A DNA stretch of 64,000 bases from Sanyastnella coralliicola (GCF_030845195.1 NZ_CP132543.1:4033637-4097636); one strand, 5' to 3'; counted from the stretch's first letter, positions 42,429-52,750 are shown. A program made the numbers and translations. The notes: a model not told the origin generated them from the sequence alone.

Positions 42429-44744
42429 CTATCGCACAACCGCGACTTTCGCCACATTCGTCGCCTTCCCATCTTCTGTGCTGCAGAAAACAAGATAGAC
42501 GCCCGTACTCACACGCTTACCATAACGATCATTACCATCCCACGTAGCACGTCCTCCAAGTGAGGTTGTCGTGTAAACGATGTTGCCGCTGACATCAGTT
42601 ACTTTCACGTCGGTTTCGAATGCAAGTCCGTCAATGGTGATGACACCTTCGTAGTCTTCGCGGACTGGATTTGGGTAAACGGATACTTCTGAAATTTCTT
42701 GGTCGAAGTTGGTTGCGGTACCTGTGTAGCTGATAATGCCTCGGTCAGTAGCAAAGAATACTTCACCATTACGTTGGTTGATGGCAATGTCAACAACGTT
42801 ATTCGAGAGTAGAGGACTATTCTCTTCAGTGAAGTGCTGGATTTGGCTTAGGCCATCTTCGCTGAGAAGAAAGACACCGCTATTTGCAGTTCCCACCCAC
42901 TTTCGGTTTGCACCATCAATTTCAATGCAGTTCACTTGCTCGGTCTCGAGGAGGATCTGAATGTTCCCATCTTGTTCGATCAAGATCTGTTGTGCATCGA
43001 AGTTGTTTCCGTTAAAGATCGATTCAGGAGAAAAGAATACAGCGATTCCTTGAAGCGTACCTACCCACATTTCACCGTCTAGATCTTCTTCTAAACAATA
43101 CACATCAAGGGTCGGTAATCCACCTTCACCTTCTTCGTTGGTGAGCACCTGATAGCTGTCATCGCTGGTGTCTCCAATCGTTTCGTTGTGGTTGAGCACT
43201 ACGATGCCGTGTCCACGTGGAAGGATTGACCAAATGTAGCCTTGACGGGTAGCCACAATGTCTCCGATGAAAATGTCGCTGTCAACTTCTGGTTGGAAGT
43301 TGAAGCTCACAAATGAGTTACCCGCAGTGAGTACCATTAACGGGTCATTGGTGTAAGCATTCGCGAACCATAGGTTTCCGTTTGGGTCAAAATCAACACC
43401 GCCCACTCCAATACGTGGAGAGCCTCCGAAATTGGCGAGCTCAAGTGGACTATCACTATCATTCCAAATCTCTGTGATCTCACCTCCGTTGACTTCGATG
43501 AGCCCTTCTTCCCAGGACCCCAAGAAAATGTTGTTGTTGTTCGTTGGGTTCACAGAAACGGTCATGTAATCATTGATCGAGCCGATATCGTTCTCTCCAT
43601 CAGACTGAGGAGCGATCACCCATTGGTCGTTTACAAGACCGTAAATTCCTTTTTTGTCGTAGTTGTTCGTCCATGTTGGATCAACGCCACCAGAAGCAAT
43701 CCAAATGTTGTCGTTGAATGCATCAATACGACGAACATTGAATGCAGGTGGGCCTGCAGGTTGAAATGCTGCTTCTGGTCCTGAAAGCTCAAATGAAAGC
43801 AAGCCACCAAACTCACTGGCGATCCAGATCGTTTCTCCCTCGATCAACGCGGCACGAGGAATCACGGCATTGCCCTGAATTCCTTGCTGAGACCCCACTT
43901 CGGCGTAAGCCTCATCAACTACGGTTACCTTATTGAAGGTAGAAATGACCACGTGATCCTCATTGTGATTGAGATCAACTACTTGTTCGGATTCATAGCC
44001 CGGAAGGATGGTGAAGTTCAAGTCGTTGCGGTTTGCAACCCACAATTCATCTTCAAACCCATTTTCACGAACAAGGAAGATATCGTCTTTGAATACCATG
44101 AGTTCAGAGTACTCAGCATCTTCATCTGGTGTGTCCGTCATCAGTTCCCATGCTTCAAAGCTTACTAGGAAGGTATTGCTTCGTTCTGCACGGTAGATTC
44201 CTTCTTCTGTTGCAGCATACCAATAGGTCTCGTCAAAATCTAGGGTGTTGATACGGATGAGGTTCGATTGCCCATTGATGAACCATGTTTCACGCACCTC
44301 ACGGTTGTTGATGTCGACGACAACGATCCCGAAACCACAGCTGAGGTAAGCTAGACCGTCAACAATCGTAATGTCGTAGATAGCCTTGTCTCCAATCACA
44401 TTACTCTGAGCAATGTCTGCGAGGTTGAAAGGAGAACCGTTTGTGATGATGTCAAGCTCTCCAGTTGTGTAGCCCACAAGAAGGGTTGAGCTTAGCGGGT
44501 CAAAATCAATGGATGAAAGGTCAGATCCACTCAGGAGATTGACTTTCGAAATGCGTTCAAGGCTTTGATCAACCTTTGAGTAAACGAATACGCTGAATGG
44601 TGTAGCGCAGTACACGCGGTCATTACCGAAGGCAACGTCAATCGTTTCTCCGTAAGGTAGGTGTTCACGCCACGTTCCTATCGCCTGCTGGGCATAGCTG
44701 GCAAGGGTGCAAAAAGTGAGGGTAAATGCGAGTAGCCTCCGCAT
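42429..44744 (-). CDS. porZ: T9SS attachment-complex protein PorZ
   Basis: A 771-residue protein. Signal peptide MRRLLAFTLTFCTLASYAQ, then the PorZ N-terminus (GTWREHLPYGETIDVAFGND; YCATPFSVFVY; RISKVNLLSGSDL), two beta-propellers built of short W/Y-rich blades (IWIASGGVDPTW; NLWFANAYTN; GEVFFATDRGIISY), and a T9SS-type C-terminal domain (VYPNPVREDYEG ... NVAKVAVVR). PorZ sits on the cell surface with PorU, PorV and PorQ, where sorting domains are removed and A-LPS is attached. The frame runs 47 residues further upstream, but 44744 gives the signal peptide. It supports the view that the exported proteins in this window use a working T9SS. Confidence 0.9.
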   Translation of the reverse strand: MRRLLAFTLTFCTLASYAQQAIGTWREHLPYGETIDVAFGNDRVYCATPFSVFVYSKVDQSLERISKVNLLSGSDLSSIDFDPLSSTLLVGYTTGELDIITNGSPFNLADIAQSNVIGDKAIYDITIVDGLAYLSCGFGIVVVDINNREVRETWFINGQSNLIRINTLDFDETYWYAATEEGIYRAERSNTFLVSFEAWELMTDTPDEDAEYSELMVFKDDIFLVRENGFEDELWVANRNDLNFTILPGYESEQVVDLNHNEDHVVISTFNKVTVVDEAYAEVGSQQGIQGNAVIPRAALIEGETIWIASEFGGLLSFELSGPEAAFQPAGPPAFNVRRIDAFNDNIWIASGGVDPTWTNNYDKKGIYGLVNDQWVIAPQSDGENDIGSINDYMTVSVNPTNNNNIFLGSWEEGLIEVNGGEITEIWNDSDSPLELANFGGSPRIGVGGVDFDPNGNLWFANAYTNDPLMVLTAGNSFVSFNFQPEVDSDIFIGDIVATRQGYIWSILPRGHGIVVLNHNETIGDTSDDSYQVLTNEEGEGGLPTLDVYCLEEDLDGEMWVGTLQGIAVFFSPESIFNGNNFDAQQILIEQDGNIQILLETEQVNCIEIDGANRKWVGTANSGVFLLSEDGLSQIQHFTEENSPLLSNNVVDIAINQRNGEVFFATDRGIISYTGTATNFDQEISEVSVYPNPVREDYEGVITIDGLAFETDVKVTDVSGNIVYTTTSLGGRATWDGNDRYGKRVSTGVYLVFCSTEDGKATNVAKVAVVR

Positions 44745-44794
44745 ATTCTTTGTTTTGGTCCGCAATGTAAACGGAAGAGTTGGAATAATCGTAT

Positions 44795-45487
44795 TTACAG
44801 ATTCGAAGAAGCCTTGTTCTCCTGACCTGCGTGTTGTCGATCGAGCTCGTGTGCTTTTTCTTCGTCTTTCAGACGGAAAAAGCATCCGGTATCAGAGAAC
44901 TCCATTTCTAAGATGTCCCAGGCAACAAGTTGTGCTAAGGTGTTCTCCGTGCGCTCACGTCCCATCCGAAGGATGTTAGAAGTCTTCTTAAAGCCAAGTT
45001 TGCCTTTTTCAGTGAGCACTTTGAAGAGTCTACGCACTTTCCACGTATAATGGAAGTCATTGATTCCATCGGTCATTTGATGTTGCCAGACTTTTAATAG
45101 AACGCCATTCGCGCGTACGTTTCGATCATCTTGACGCTGGTAAGCGTGCCATTCATGATCGTGATCTTCTGCGAAATGGGGTTTTTTCAAAGAGGGCTCT
45201 ACAATGACTTCGAGAACAGATTTGAAGTTGGATTTCCAGACTTGGGTTTGAAAATCTACCACTGGCTTGCAATGCAATTCCGCCGCGGCTTCAATCATGT
45301 GAAATTCTTCTTCCACACTTACGCCGCTGACTGAGCCGTTATCTTTCACCCCAATCAACAAACGACCACCATCCGTATTGGCAAAAGCCACTAAGGTCTT
45401 GGCGATCTTACGTGCGTCTTCCACGCGCATCTTAAAGTCTTGCTGTTGATGTTCGCCTTCTGCGATCATCTTTGTCACGTACGACAT
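44795..45487 (-). CDS. AlbA_2 / Schlafen-type putative DNA-binding protein
   Basis: A 230-residue cytoplasmic protein whose first 130 or so residues form the AlbA_2 domain (EHQQQDFKMRVEDARKIAKT, then AFANTDGGRLLIGVKDNG). A helical part with a winged-helix look follows. The domain is linked to nucleic-acid binding and is sometimes called an ATP-binding region; the role of the Bacteroidota members is not known. It lies directly upstream of porZ on the same strand and may share its transcript. Confidence 0.82.
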   Translation of the reverse strand: MSYVTKMIAEGEHQQQDFKMRVEDARKIAKTLVAFANTDGGRLLIGVKDNGSVSGVSVEEEFHMIEAAAELHCKPVVDFQTQVWKSNFKSVLEVIVEPSLKKPHFAEDHDHEWHAYQRQDDRNVRANGVLLKVWQHQMTDGINDFHYTWKVRRLFKVLTEKGKLGFKKTSNILRMGRERTENTLAQLVAWDILEMEFSDTGCFFRLKDEEKAHELDRQHAGQENKASSNL

Positions 45488-45574
45488 GCTTACCCCGCGT
45501 TTGTTACGAAGTTACTTCATGGAGCGCGAAATGTTCAAAGAGGGAAATGGAAAATGATTGAAAGTTTGTCTTCT

Positions 45575-47167
45575 TTAACCTCTTCGGGTTTTGATGACTT
45601 TGACCACTTTCCCGTTTTCGAAGATCATGTGCTCTTCTACTTGTCCGTTTTTCTCATTGTAAGTGATCCACTTCCCGTGCCTGCGGTTGTTCTTGTACTC
45701 AGCTTCGATAAGTACTTGTCCACGTCGATTGTACGTTTTTGACAGGCCGTCGAGTTTTCCTTCGCTGTATTCGCATTCGCGATTCGGCGAACCATTTGGG
45801 AAGTTGTAAGTCCATTCGCCATCAGGGGTTCCGTCCTTGTATGATCCTTTGGTTTCGATGATGCCGTTTTCATTGCCCATCATCCAATAACCGGTGCGAT
45901 TGCCGTCTTGGTTGTACTTTCCAGCTTCGTGAAGTTGCCCGTTTTCGTATCGGAACTCCCATTCACCAACTCGAAGGTCACCTTTCCATTCTCCTGAATA
46001 GTTCTTGATTCCGTTGGGGTACCATCCTTCCCATTTGCCGTCGAGTTTCCCCATAGCATAGGAACCCTTGTCTTTGGGGTTACCGTTTTCGAACCAGCTT
46101 TCCCAAAGGCCGTCTTCTTTATCGTCAGTGAAGGTTCCCGTCATGAGTTGGTTGCCGTTTTCGAACCAGTACTCCCAAGTACCATTCTTCATGCCATTCT
46201 TGTAGCTGCCCTGTTTCCAATCTTCACCGGTGATGTAGTAGTAGTGCCAGATGCCTTCCATTTGGCCTTGAATGTATTCACCTTCGTAGTGCACTTGTCC
46301 GTTACCGTAGTAGTACTTCCATTCGCCTTCTTGTAAGTCGGCATCGAAAGAACCTTCCATATCCACGTTCCCGTCTTTGAAGTACCATGTCCATTGGCCA
46401 GTTTTCTTTCCTTCAGCGTAGATTCCTTTGACTTCAGTCGCTCCGCTCCGAAAATTTCTCAGGAGTTCACCGTCAAGCATTCCGTTCTTGTAGTTTTCTA
46501 TTTGCTCAAGCGTACCACCGAAGTAGTTGGTTTTCCATTGGCCGTCTTTCTTTCCTGATGCGTAGCTTCCTTCTTGGCGAAGGCTGCCGTCTTCAAAGTA
46601 GCCGGTGTATTTGCCATTGGGAATTCCGTTAGCGTAGGTTGTTTCACTTTTTACTGGACCAGACTTGAAGAACTTCGGGTACATTCCGGCTCCATCCTCA
46701 ATGAGTGTTTCCCCTTCCGCGTTAGCGAAATAAAGCACACGCTTCAGACTGTCAGTATATTCTTCAACCAGCTTTTTGTCGCCGTTGTCGAAATAGTAGT
46801 ACCAATCACCGGTCTTGAAATCTCCTTTGTAGAAACCGTATTCTAGAAGCACACTGTCAGGGGTGAAAACGCGCATCAGGCTATCCTGGAGGCCGCGAAT
46901 GAAGTAACCTTCTGTTTCAATGATCCCGTTTTGATGGTAACGAATGGTCGGGCCATCGAGAACACCAAACCAGTAAGTAGATTCTTCTTTCAGACTTCCG
47001 TCTTCATACCACCATTGCCACTTACCGTGTTCAAGTCCTCTTTCATAGAAGCCTTCGCTACGTTTTTGGCCATCATCATAGAAGTCAACGTAATGTTGCT
47101 TTTGAGCTATTCCGCCAATGGCGAATAAAAGGAGCAGGGTAGTCAGGATCGGTTTCAAATCTTGCAT
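45575..47167 (-). CDS. Exported MORN-2 (YwqK-like) repeat protein
   Basis: A 530-residue exported protein, signal peptide MQDLKPILTTLLLLFAIGGIAQ followed by roughly 20 tandem repeats of about 23 residues (pattern G-x-W-x-x-Y-x-x-N-G-x-x-x-x-x-G-x-Y-x-x-G). These are MORN-2 repeats, which fold into an extended beta-sheet ribbon. Such proteins are often labelled antitoxin YwqK, but a long exported one is not an antitoxin; a binding or structural role at the surface is likelier. The promoter TAATTTTG ends four bases before the ATG. One 13-base motif copy lies in frame (A-N-A-E). Confidence 0.88.
   Translation of the reverse strand: MQDLKPILTTLLLLFAIGGIAQKQHYVDFYDDGQKRSEGFYERGLEHGKWQWWYEDGSLKEESTYWFGVLDGPTIRYHQNGIIETEGYFIRGLQDSLMRVFTPDSVLLEYGFYKGDFKTGDWYYYFDNGDKKLVEEYTDSLKRVLYFANAEGETLIEDGAGMYPKFFKSGPVKSETTYANGIPNGKYTGYFEDGSLRQEGSYASGKKDGQWKTNYFGGTLEQIENYKNGMLDGELLRNFRSGATEVKGIYAEGKKTGQWTWYFKDGNVDMEGSFDADLQEGEWKYYYGNGQVHYEGEYIQGQMEGIWHYYYITGEDWKQGSYKNGMKNGTWEYWFENGNQLMTGTFTDDKEDGLWESWFENGNPKDKGSYAMGKLDGKWEGWYPNGIKNYSGEWKGDLRVGEWEFRYENGQLHEAGKYNQDGNRTGYWMMGNENGIIETKGSYKDGTPDGEWTYNFPNGSPNRECEYSEGKLDGLSKTYNRRGQVLIEAEYKNNRRHGKWITYNEKNGQVEEHMIFENGKVVKVIKTRRG
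46716..46728 (-). repeat. 13-base dispersed motif, copy 11 (N=A)
   Basis: CGCTAACGCGGAA on the minus strand, encoding A-N-A-E in the MORN protein. Confidence 0.85.
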
Positions 47168-47171
47168 GACA

Positions 47172-47179
47172 CAAAATTA
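47172..47179 (-). promoter_or_regulatory. Promoter -7 box TAATTTTG of the MORN gene
   Basis: A full TAnnTTTG match on the minus strand, four bases before the start codon; the mRNA is probably leaderless. Confidence 0.6.
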
Positions 47180-47299
47180 ACGGCCTTCTGGACCAATGAG
47201 GTATGTCTTAGTTCGACTTTTCCACACCCCCATACTCGTAGAAAAGGTTAAAATCTCTGACTATGTACTAAAGTCCAACAACTAACCACTAATTTGTAC

Positions 47300-47307
47300 T
47301 ATATTTG
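47300..47307 (+). promoter_or_regulatory. Promoter -7 box TATATTTG of rimP-nusA-infB
   Basis: A full TAnnTTTG match, 62 bases before the rimP ATG, leaving a leader of about 57 bases. Confidence 0.7.
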
Positions 47308-47335
47308 CAGCGCAAAGGAGATGCTAAAACAAATG

Positions 47336-47361
47336 AAGAGGGGCGAGAGTCCCTCTTTTTA
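47336..47361 (+). promoter_or_regulatory. Terminator-like hairpin in the rimP leader
   Basis: AAGAGGGG-CGAGAG-TCCCTCTT followed by TTT lies wholly between the promoter and the rimP start, nine bases before the ATG. It has the form of an intrinsic terminator and may act as an attenuator of the rimP-nusA-infB operon. Confidence 0.6.
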
Positions 47362-47369
47362 TTACGCAC

Positions 47370-47840
47370 ATGATCACAAAAGACCAGATCGAACAGTTGT
47401 TGGAAGAAGGCTTGGGAGAAGGTCCGATCTTCGTTGTAAAACTTGATGTTTCCGCAGGAAATGACATTAGAGTTTTGATTGATAACGACGAAGGGATTGC
47501 CATCTCTGATTGTGTGAAAGTGAGCCGAATGATCGAAGGTTCTTATGACCGAGATCTTGAAGATTTTTCACTGAATGTATCTTCTCCTGGGGCGGACCAA
47601 CCGCTGATGGTGAAGCGTCAATATGTGAAGAATGTGGGGAGAGGCCTCAATGTGAAGACCACTGAAGGGTTGAAGATTGAAGGCACGTTGGAGGCAGCCG
47701 ATGATGAGAACATTACGGTTGTTGTGCGTGAAAAGCGTCGAATTGAAGGCCGAAAGGCGAAAGAATGGGTAGAAGAAAAGCATACCATCGCTTATGCCGA
47801 CATCGACAAGGCGACGGTTGTCATATCATTTAAAAAGTAG
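47370..47840 (+). CDS. rimP: Ribosome maturation factor RimP
   Basis: A 156-residue factor for 30S subunit maturation. N-terminal domain with FVVKLDVSAGNDIRVLIDNDEGIAISDCVKVS (given here only for location near residues 20-50), then LEVSSPGADQP-like LNVSSPGADQPL, and the Sm-like C-terminal domain. It is first in the conserved rimP-nusA-infB operon, three bases before nusA. A promoter and a terminator-like leader hairpin precede it. Confidence 0.95.
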   Translation: MITKDQIEQLLEEGLGEGPIFVVKLDVSAGNDIRVLIDNDEGIAISDCVKVSRMIEGSYDRDLEDFSLNVSSPGADQPLMVKRQYVKNVGRGLNVKTTEGLKIEGTLEAADDENITVVVREKRRIEGRKAKEWVEEKHTIAYADIDKATVVISFKK

Positions 47841-47843
47841 AAT

Positions 47844-49079
47844 ATGAACGTTCTTAATCTGAATGAGTCGTTTCAGGATTTCAAAGAATTGAAGAACATC
47901 GATCGTGAGACGATGCTCGCGATCCTTGAAGACGTATTCCGCGCGATGATTATTAAGCGCTACGGAAGCGATGAGAACTTTGATATCATCATCAACCCAG
48001 ATAAGGGTGACCTTGAGATCTGGCGTAACCGCGAGATCGTGGCTGACGGAGAGGTTGAAGATGAAAACATGGAAATTGAGCTTGCTGAAGCATTGAAGAT
48101 CGAGGATGACTTCGAGATCGGAGAGGAAGTTTCAGAAGAGATCAAGATCGAGAAGTTCGGACGTCGTAATGTTTTGGCGATGCGTCAGAACTTGGTGAGC
48201 CGAATTCTAGAATTAGAAAAAGACCATATCTACGCGAAGTACAAAGAACGCGTGGGAGATATCATCAGCGGTGAAGTTTACCAGATCTGGAAACGTGAAA
48301 TGTTGGTGATTGATGATGAAGACAACGAGCTTGTGCTTCCTCGTCAGAACCAGATTCCATCTGATTACTTCAAGAAAGGTGACACGGTACGTGCCGTAGT
48401 TGCAGAAGTAGATATGCGTAACAATACACCGCGAATCATTCTTTCTCGTACCGCTCCAGAATTCCTAGAGCGTTTGTTCGAGCAAGAAGTGCCTGAGGTG
48501 TTTGACGGACTGATTACGATCAAGAAGATCGTACGTGAGCCGGGTGAGCGTGCTAAGGTGGCAGTAGAGTCATACGATGATCGCATTGATCCAGTAGGAG
48601 CATGTGTAGGTATGAAAGGTGCCCGTATCCACAGCATCGTTCGTGAATTGAAAAATGAAAATATTGACGTGATCAACTTTACAGCGAATGAGCAGCTGTT
48701 GATCTCACGTGCACTGTCTCCAGCGAAGATCTCTTCGATTACGTTGGACAATGACAATATGAAAGCTGATGTTTACCTCAAGCCAGACCAAGTATCACTT
48801 GCGATTGGTAAAGGAGGACATAACATTAAGCTTGCGAGTCGTTTGACAGGCTTTGAGATTGACGTTTACCGCGAGTCAGAAGCTGAATTGGATGACGTCG
48901 AACTGGAAGAATTCTCAGATGAAATCGAAGGATGGATCATCGATGCCTTCAAGGAGATTGGTTGCGACACAGCGCGCAGCGTACTTGACTTGGAAGAAGA
49001 AGATCTAGCGAAGCGTACAGACCTCGAGATCGAAACGATCCGTGACGTACGACGTATCCTCCGTTCTGAGTTCGAATAA
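47844..49079 (+). CDS. nusA: Transcription factor NusA
   Basis: A 411-residue elongation/termination factor: N-terminal RNA-polymerase-binding domain, S1 domain (about 130-200; GDIISGEVYQIWKREML), and two KH domains (DPVGACVGMKGARI; SLAIGKGGHNIKLASRLTG). A helical C-terminal part with one Asp/Glu-rich repeat follows. Length is usual for Bacteroidota, which lack the second acidic repeat of E. coli. It is the second gene of the operon, 45 bases before infB. Confidence 0.97.
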   Translation: MNVLNLNESFQDFKELKNIDRETMLAILEDVFRAMIIKRYGSDENFDIIINPDKGDLEIWRNREIVADGEVEDENMEIELAEALKIEDDFEIGEEVSEEIKIEKFGRRNVLAMRQNLVSRILELEKDHIYAKYKERVGDIISGEVYQIWKREMLVIDDEDNELVLPRQNQIPSDYFKKGDTVRAVVAEVDMRNNTPRIILSRTAPEFLERLFEQEVPEVFDGLITIKKIVREPGERAKVAVESYDDRIDPVGACVGMKGARIHSIVRELKNENIDVINFTANEQLLISRALSPAKISSITLDNDNMKADVYLKPDQVSLAIGKGGHNIKLASRLTGFEIDVYRESEAELDDVELEEFSDEIEGWIIDAFKEIGCDTARSVLDLEEEDLAKRTDLEIETIRDVRRILRSEFE

Positions 49080-49124
49080 TCGTAACTTCCACCCCAGAAA
49101 AAGAGAGAATACAGGAAGCACTAT

Positions 49125-52016
49125 ATGACCGAAGTAAAGAAACCGGTACGTTTAAGTAAAGTCGCGAAAGAATTCAATGTCGGGATCAGCACGATCGTTG
49201 ATTTCCTCGGAGATAAGGGTATTGAGGTTGATAGCAACCCAAATACCAAGATCGATGGGGCAACCTACGGCGTGATCCGTGATGAATTCGCAGACGAGAA
49301 AATGCTCAAAGAGAAATCGAAGAGTGTATCTCGTTCCCGCTCTGAGCGTGAGACTATTACGCTAGAGTCAAGCAAGAAGGAGAAGGATAAGCCGGAAGAA
49401 GAAGAGTTCGAAATCGACCTGTCTTCTTTCCAGAAAAGTGAAACTCCCGAAGCTAAGAAAGAGGAAGCCCCTGCTCCAGAACCGGAAGCAGAGAAGGCTC
49501 CTGAGCCAGAGCCAGCTCCTGAGCCGACTCCTGAACCAGAACCTGCACCCGCTGCAGAAGAGGTGAAAGAGGAGCCGAAAGCAGAAGAGCCAGCGCCTGA
49601 GGTGAAAGAGGAAGCTCCTACTGCCAAGGAAGAAGCGCCAGCGAAGGAAGAGGAAAAGACCGGACCAAAAGTGGTTGGGAAGGTTGACCTTGATAGCATC
49701 GCTCCTAAGAAGAAAAAGCCAGCTCCTAAAAAGGAGAAGGAAGAGAAGAAGGAAGCACCGGCTGAAAAGCCAGCTGCTAAGAAGGAGCCTGCACCAGAAG
49801 CACCAGCTGAAAAGCCAGCAGCAGAAGAGAAGCCTGCAACAGAAAAGAAGAAGCCTGAGATTGTTCGTGCTGAAGCGAAGAAACTCACAGGTCCTACGGT
49901 AGTAGGTAAGATTGAGCTTCCGGTTGAAAAGCCGAAGAAGAAGCCAGTCGCTTCATCAACTGATGACGACCTGCGCAAGAAGCGCAAGCGTAAGCGCATC
50001 TCTAAAGTAGATGTCGATAAACCAGGTCAGCCTGGTGGTGGTGGAAACCGTCGTGGTGGAAATCAGCGTGGAGGCAACCAACGTGGCGGCAATCGCCGAG
50101 GCGATAAGCCAGAGATTTCGGATAAGGATATCCAGAAAGAAATCAAGGAGACACTTGCTCGTCTGAGTGGTGGTGGTAAATCGAAGTCTTCTAAAATGCG
50201 TCGTGCGAAGCGTGATGCGGCTGCAGAACGACGCGAAGAAGAACAGCAGAGACTACAGGAAGAGTCAACAATCCTGAAACTGACGGAATTCGTAACAGTT
50301 TCGGAGTTGGCGAATATGATGTCAACGAGTGTGAACGATGTGATTTCAGCATGTATGTCGCTCGGTATCATGGTGTCGATCAACCAGCGTCTTGACGGTG
50401 AAACCATCTCCATCATCGCAGAAGAATTCGGCTACGAAGCAGAATTCGTTGCTGCTGATGTACAGGATGCCATCCAAGAAGAAGTTGATGCTCCTGAAGA
50501 TCTACTTGATCGTCCACCGATTATTACGGTGATGGGTCACGTTGACCACGGTAAGACATCCTTGCTTGACCACATCCGTAAAGCGAACGTGATTGCCGGT
50601 GAGGCCGGAGGGATCACCCAGCACATCGGAGCATACAATGTTGAGTTGTCTACAGGTAAGACCATTACCTTCCTTGATACACCGGGTCACGAGGCCTTTA
50701 CAGCCATGCGTGCACGTGGTGCTCAAGTAACAGATCTTGCGATCATCGTGATTGCAGCAGATGACTCTGTGATGCCACAAACGATCGAGGCGATCAACCA
50801 CGCGCAAGCGGCGGAGATCCCAATGGTCTTTGCATTTAACAAGATTGATAAGCCAGGCGCTAACGCGGATAAGATTCGTGAAGAGCTGTCTACAATGAAT
50901 ATCCTCGTAGAAGATTGGGGTGGCACTTACCAAGCCCATGAAATTTCTGCGAAGAACGGTGTTGGAATTGATGAGCTACTCGAGAAAGTACTGCTTGAGG
51001 CAGAACTACTTGAACTCAAAGCCAACCCTGCAAAACGTGCCGTAGGTACCATCATCGAATCGTCACTTGATAAAGGACGAGGTTACGTAAGTACACTTCT
51101 TGTTGAAGGGGGTACACTGCGCGTAGGTGATGCTGTTTTGGCAGGTCAGTACTCAGGACGTGTAAAAGCGATGTTCAACGAGCGTGGTAATCGCATTGAG
51201 GAGGCTGGACCATCTATGCCGGTATCGATGCTTGGTCTTTCGGGAGCAGCAGCTGCAGGTGATAAGTTCCACGTTCTCGAAGATGAGAAAGAAGCTCGTG
51301 GAATCGCCGTGAAGCGTCAGCAACTACAGCGTGAACAAGGTGTTCGTACACAACGACACATTACCATCGAAGAGATCGGACGTCGTATTGCGATTGGAGA
51401 ATTCAAGGAATTGAACTTGATCGTGAAAGGTGACGTGGATGGATCGATCGAAGCCTTGAGTGATTCCCTTCAGAAACTCTCTACAGAGAAGATTCAGGTG
51501 AACATCATTCACAAGGCCGTTGGTCAGATCTCTGAGAGCGATGTACTTCTCGCTTCTGCGTCAGACGCGATCGTGATCGGTTTCCAAGTTCGTCCTTCAG
51601 CAGGAGCGCGTAAACTTGCCGAAACAGAAGAGATCCAGATCCGTCTATACTCTGTAATCTACAAGGCGATCGAAGAAATGAAAGAAGCTATGGAAGGCAT
51701 GCTTTCAGCGAAGATCGAAGAGAAGGTTACAGGTACGTGTGAAGTACGTGAGACATTCAAAATCTCGAAGGTGGGTACGATTGCTGGTTGTTTCGTCTTG
51801 GACGGAAAACTCAACCGCAACAGCAATGTGCGCGTAATCCGCGATGGTATCGTGATCTACACCGGAGTACTAGGATCACTCAAGCGTTTCAAAGACGACG
51901 TGAAAGAGGTGACCAAAGGTTACGAGTGTGGTTTGAACGTAGACAAGTTCAACGATATCAAAGTAGGAGACCACATCGAAGCTTACGAAGAAGTCGAAGT
52001 GAAGCAAAAGCTTTAA
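49125..52016 (+). CDS. infB: Translation initiation factor IF-2
   Basis: A 963-residue GTPase that brings initiator tRNA to the 30S subunit. The first IF2_N module (about 5-55) is followed by a Pro/Ala/Glu/Lys-rich stretch (about 100-290), an Arg-Gly-rich patch of GGN-R-R-G type (about 305-330), a second IF2_N module, and the G domain with [19 protein letters not shown] and NKID. Beta-barrel and C-terminal tRNA-binding domains complete it. The low-complexity N-terminal region produces a long antisense open frame that is not a gene. It ends the rimP-nusA-infB operon. Confidence 0.97.
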   Translation: MTEVKKPVRLSKVAKEFNVGISTIVDFLGDKGIEVDSNPNTKIDGATYGVIRDEFADEKMLKEKSKSVSRSRSERETITLESSKKEKDKPEEEEFEIDLSSFQKSETPEAKKEEAPAPEPEAEKAPEPEPAPEPTPEPEPAPAAEEVKEEPKAEEPAPEVKEEAPTAKEEAPAKEEEKTGPKVVGKVDLDSIAPKKKKPAPKKEKEEKKEAPAEKPAAKKEPAPEAPAEKPAAEEKPATEKKKPEIVRAEAKKLTGPTVVGKIELPVEKPKKKPVASSTDDDLRKKRKRKRISKVDVDKPGQPGGGGNRRGGNQRGGNQRGGNRRGDKPEISDKDIQKEIKETLARLSGGGKSKSSKMRRAKRDAAAERREEEQQRLQEESTILKLTEFVTVSELANMMSTSVNDVISACMSLGIMVSINQRLDGETISIIAEEFGYEAEFVAADVQDAIQEEVDAPEDLLDRPPIITVMGHVDHGKTSLLDHIRKANVIAGEAGGITQHIGAYNVELSTGKTITFLDTPGHEAFTAMRARGAQVTDLAIIVIAADDSVMPQTIEAINHAQAAEIPMVFAFNKIDKPGANADKIREELSTMNILVEDWGGTYQAHEISAKNGVGIDELLEKVLLEAELLELKANPAKRAVGTIIESSLDKGRGYVSTLLVEGGTLRVGDAVLAGQYSGRVKAMFNERGNRIEEAGPSMPVSMLGLSGAAAAGDKFHVLEDEKEARGIAVKRQQLQREQGVRTQRHITIEEIGRRIAIGEFKELNLIVKGDVDGSIEALSDSLQKLSTEKIQVNIIHKAVGQISESDVLLASASDAIVIGFQVRPSAGARKLAETEEIQIRLYSVIYKAIEEMKEAMEGMLSAKIEEKVTGTCEVRETFKISKVGTIAGCFVLDGKLNRNSNVRVIRDGIVIYTGVLGSLKRFKDDVKEVTKGYECGLNVDKFNDIKVGDHIEAYEEVEVKQKL

Positions 52017-52033
52017 TCGAAATAGAACGAAAT

Positions 52034-52063
52034 AAAAAGGCCTCCCAAGTGGAGGCCTTTTTT
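52034..52063. terminator. Terminator between infB and the SPOR gene
   Basis: AAAAAGGCCTCC-CAAGT-GGAGGCCTTTTTT is symmetric with A and T runs on its two sides, so it can stop transcription from both converging genes. Confidence 0.92.
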
Positions 52064-52080
52064 ATGGTTGAATGTTTTTG

Positions 52081-52632
52081 TCAGGGGTTTTCAATCGCTG
52101 TCTGGACAATGATTGAATTGGGGAATTGTGCTTTTAATTCTTCTTGTACTCTATATGCATCGAGCTCCGAGCGGAAATCTCCAATCTGAACAGCGAAGTT
52201 CGGCGGATTCTGCACGAGGTAGCACGGGAGGTCTTTGTTTTCACTGATAAAGTTGCCTCGTAGCTCACGCGCTTGGCTGAGCGATCCAAAGTAGATCTGG
52301 ACGCGGTAACCCTGTACCATTGGAGGTTCTTTCATGTAGAGGCTGTCTAAACGATCTAGTCCTGGAGGAAGAGTGATCGTCACATATCCAGTTTCACCCG
52401 TGTTCGCGAGGTTCACGGTAGTGTCTGGCTTTTCTACCATCACCTTGTCTTCTTTGGCCTTGTCTTCAACAGGTGTGACAACCGGTGGAGGCGTCTTTTC
52501 AGGCTCCGCCATTTCATCGACTGTTTCCTTGCGAAACATCTTTTTCCACCATGGGAGGTCATCTTGTGCCTTTAGATCTGCTGATAAGGCCAAAAGACCA
52601 ATAATGATTAGTATTCGTGCTGAACTTTGCAT
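52081..52632 (-). CDS. Exported SPOR-domain protein
   Basis: A 183-residue exported protein: signal peptide MQSSARILIIIGLLALSADLKAQ, a charged and Pro-rich linker, and a C-terminal SPOR-like domain (about 108-183; GYRVQIYFGSLSQARELRG ... FAVQIGDFRSELDAYRVQEE). SPOR domains bind peptidoglycan stripped of stem peptides, often at division sites. Role in this organism unknown; a cell-wall or division link is inference. It converges with infB. Confidence 0.87.
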   Translation of the reverse strand: MQSSARILIIIGLLALSADLKAQDDLPWWKKMFRKETVDEMAEPEKTPPPVVTPVEDKAKEDKVMVEKPDTTVNLANTGETGYVTITLPPGLDRLDSLYMKEPPMVQGYRVQIYFGSLSQARELRGNFISENKDLPCYLVQNPPNFAVQIGDFRSELDAYRVQEELKAQFPNSIIVQTAIENP

Positions 52633-52750
52633 AGAAAAATAGATACGGCGGTAAATCTACAGATATAAACGCATGAACCGTGCCGAAAATGTATACAGTT
52701 CCTCTAAATGCCCATGGTTCAAAGCTATGCGCAGCAAAGCACTGAGCAAG

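Noticed and set aside
45575..47167. Toxin-antitoxin system (YwqK antitoxin)
   Set aside because: The label comes from MORN-2 repeats; the protein is exported and no toxin gene is adjacent.
49265..49999. 244-residue minus-strand frame of Ser/Ala/Gly
   Set aside because: It is antisense to the low-complexity Pro/Glu/Lys region of infB, whose composition leaves few stops.
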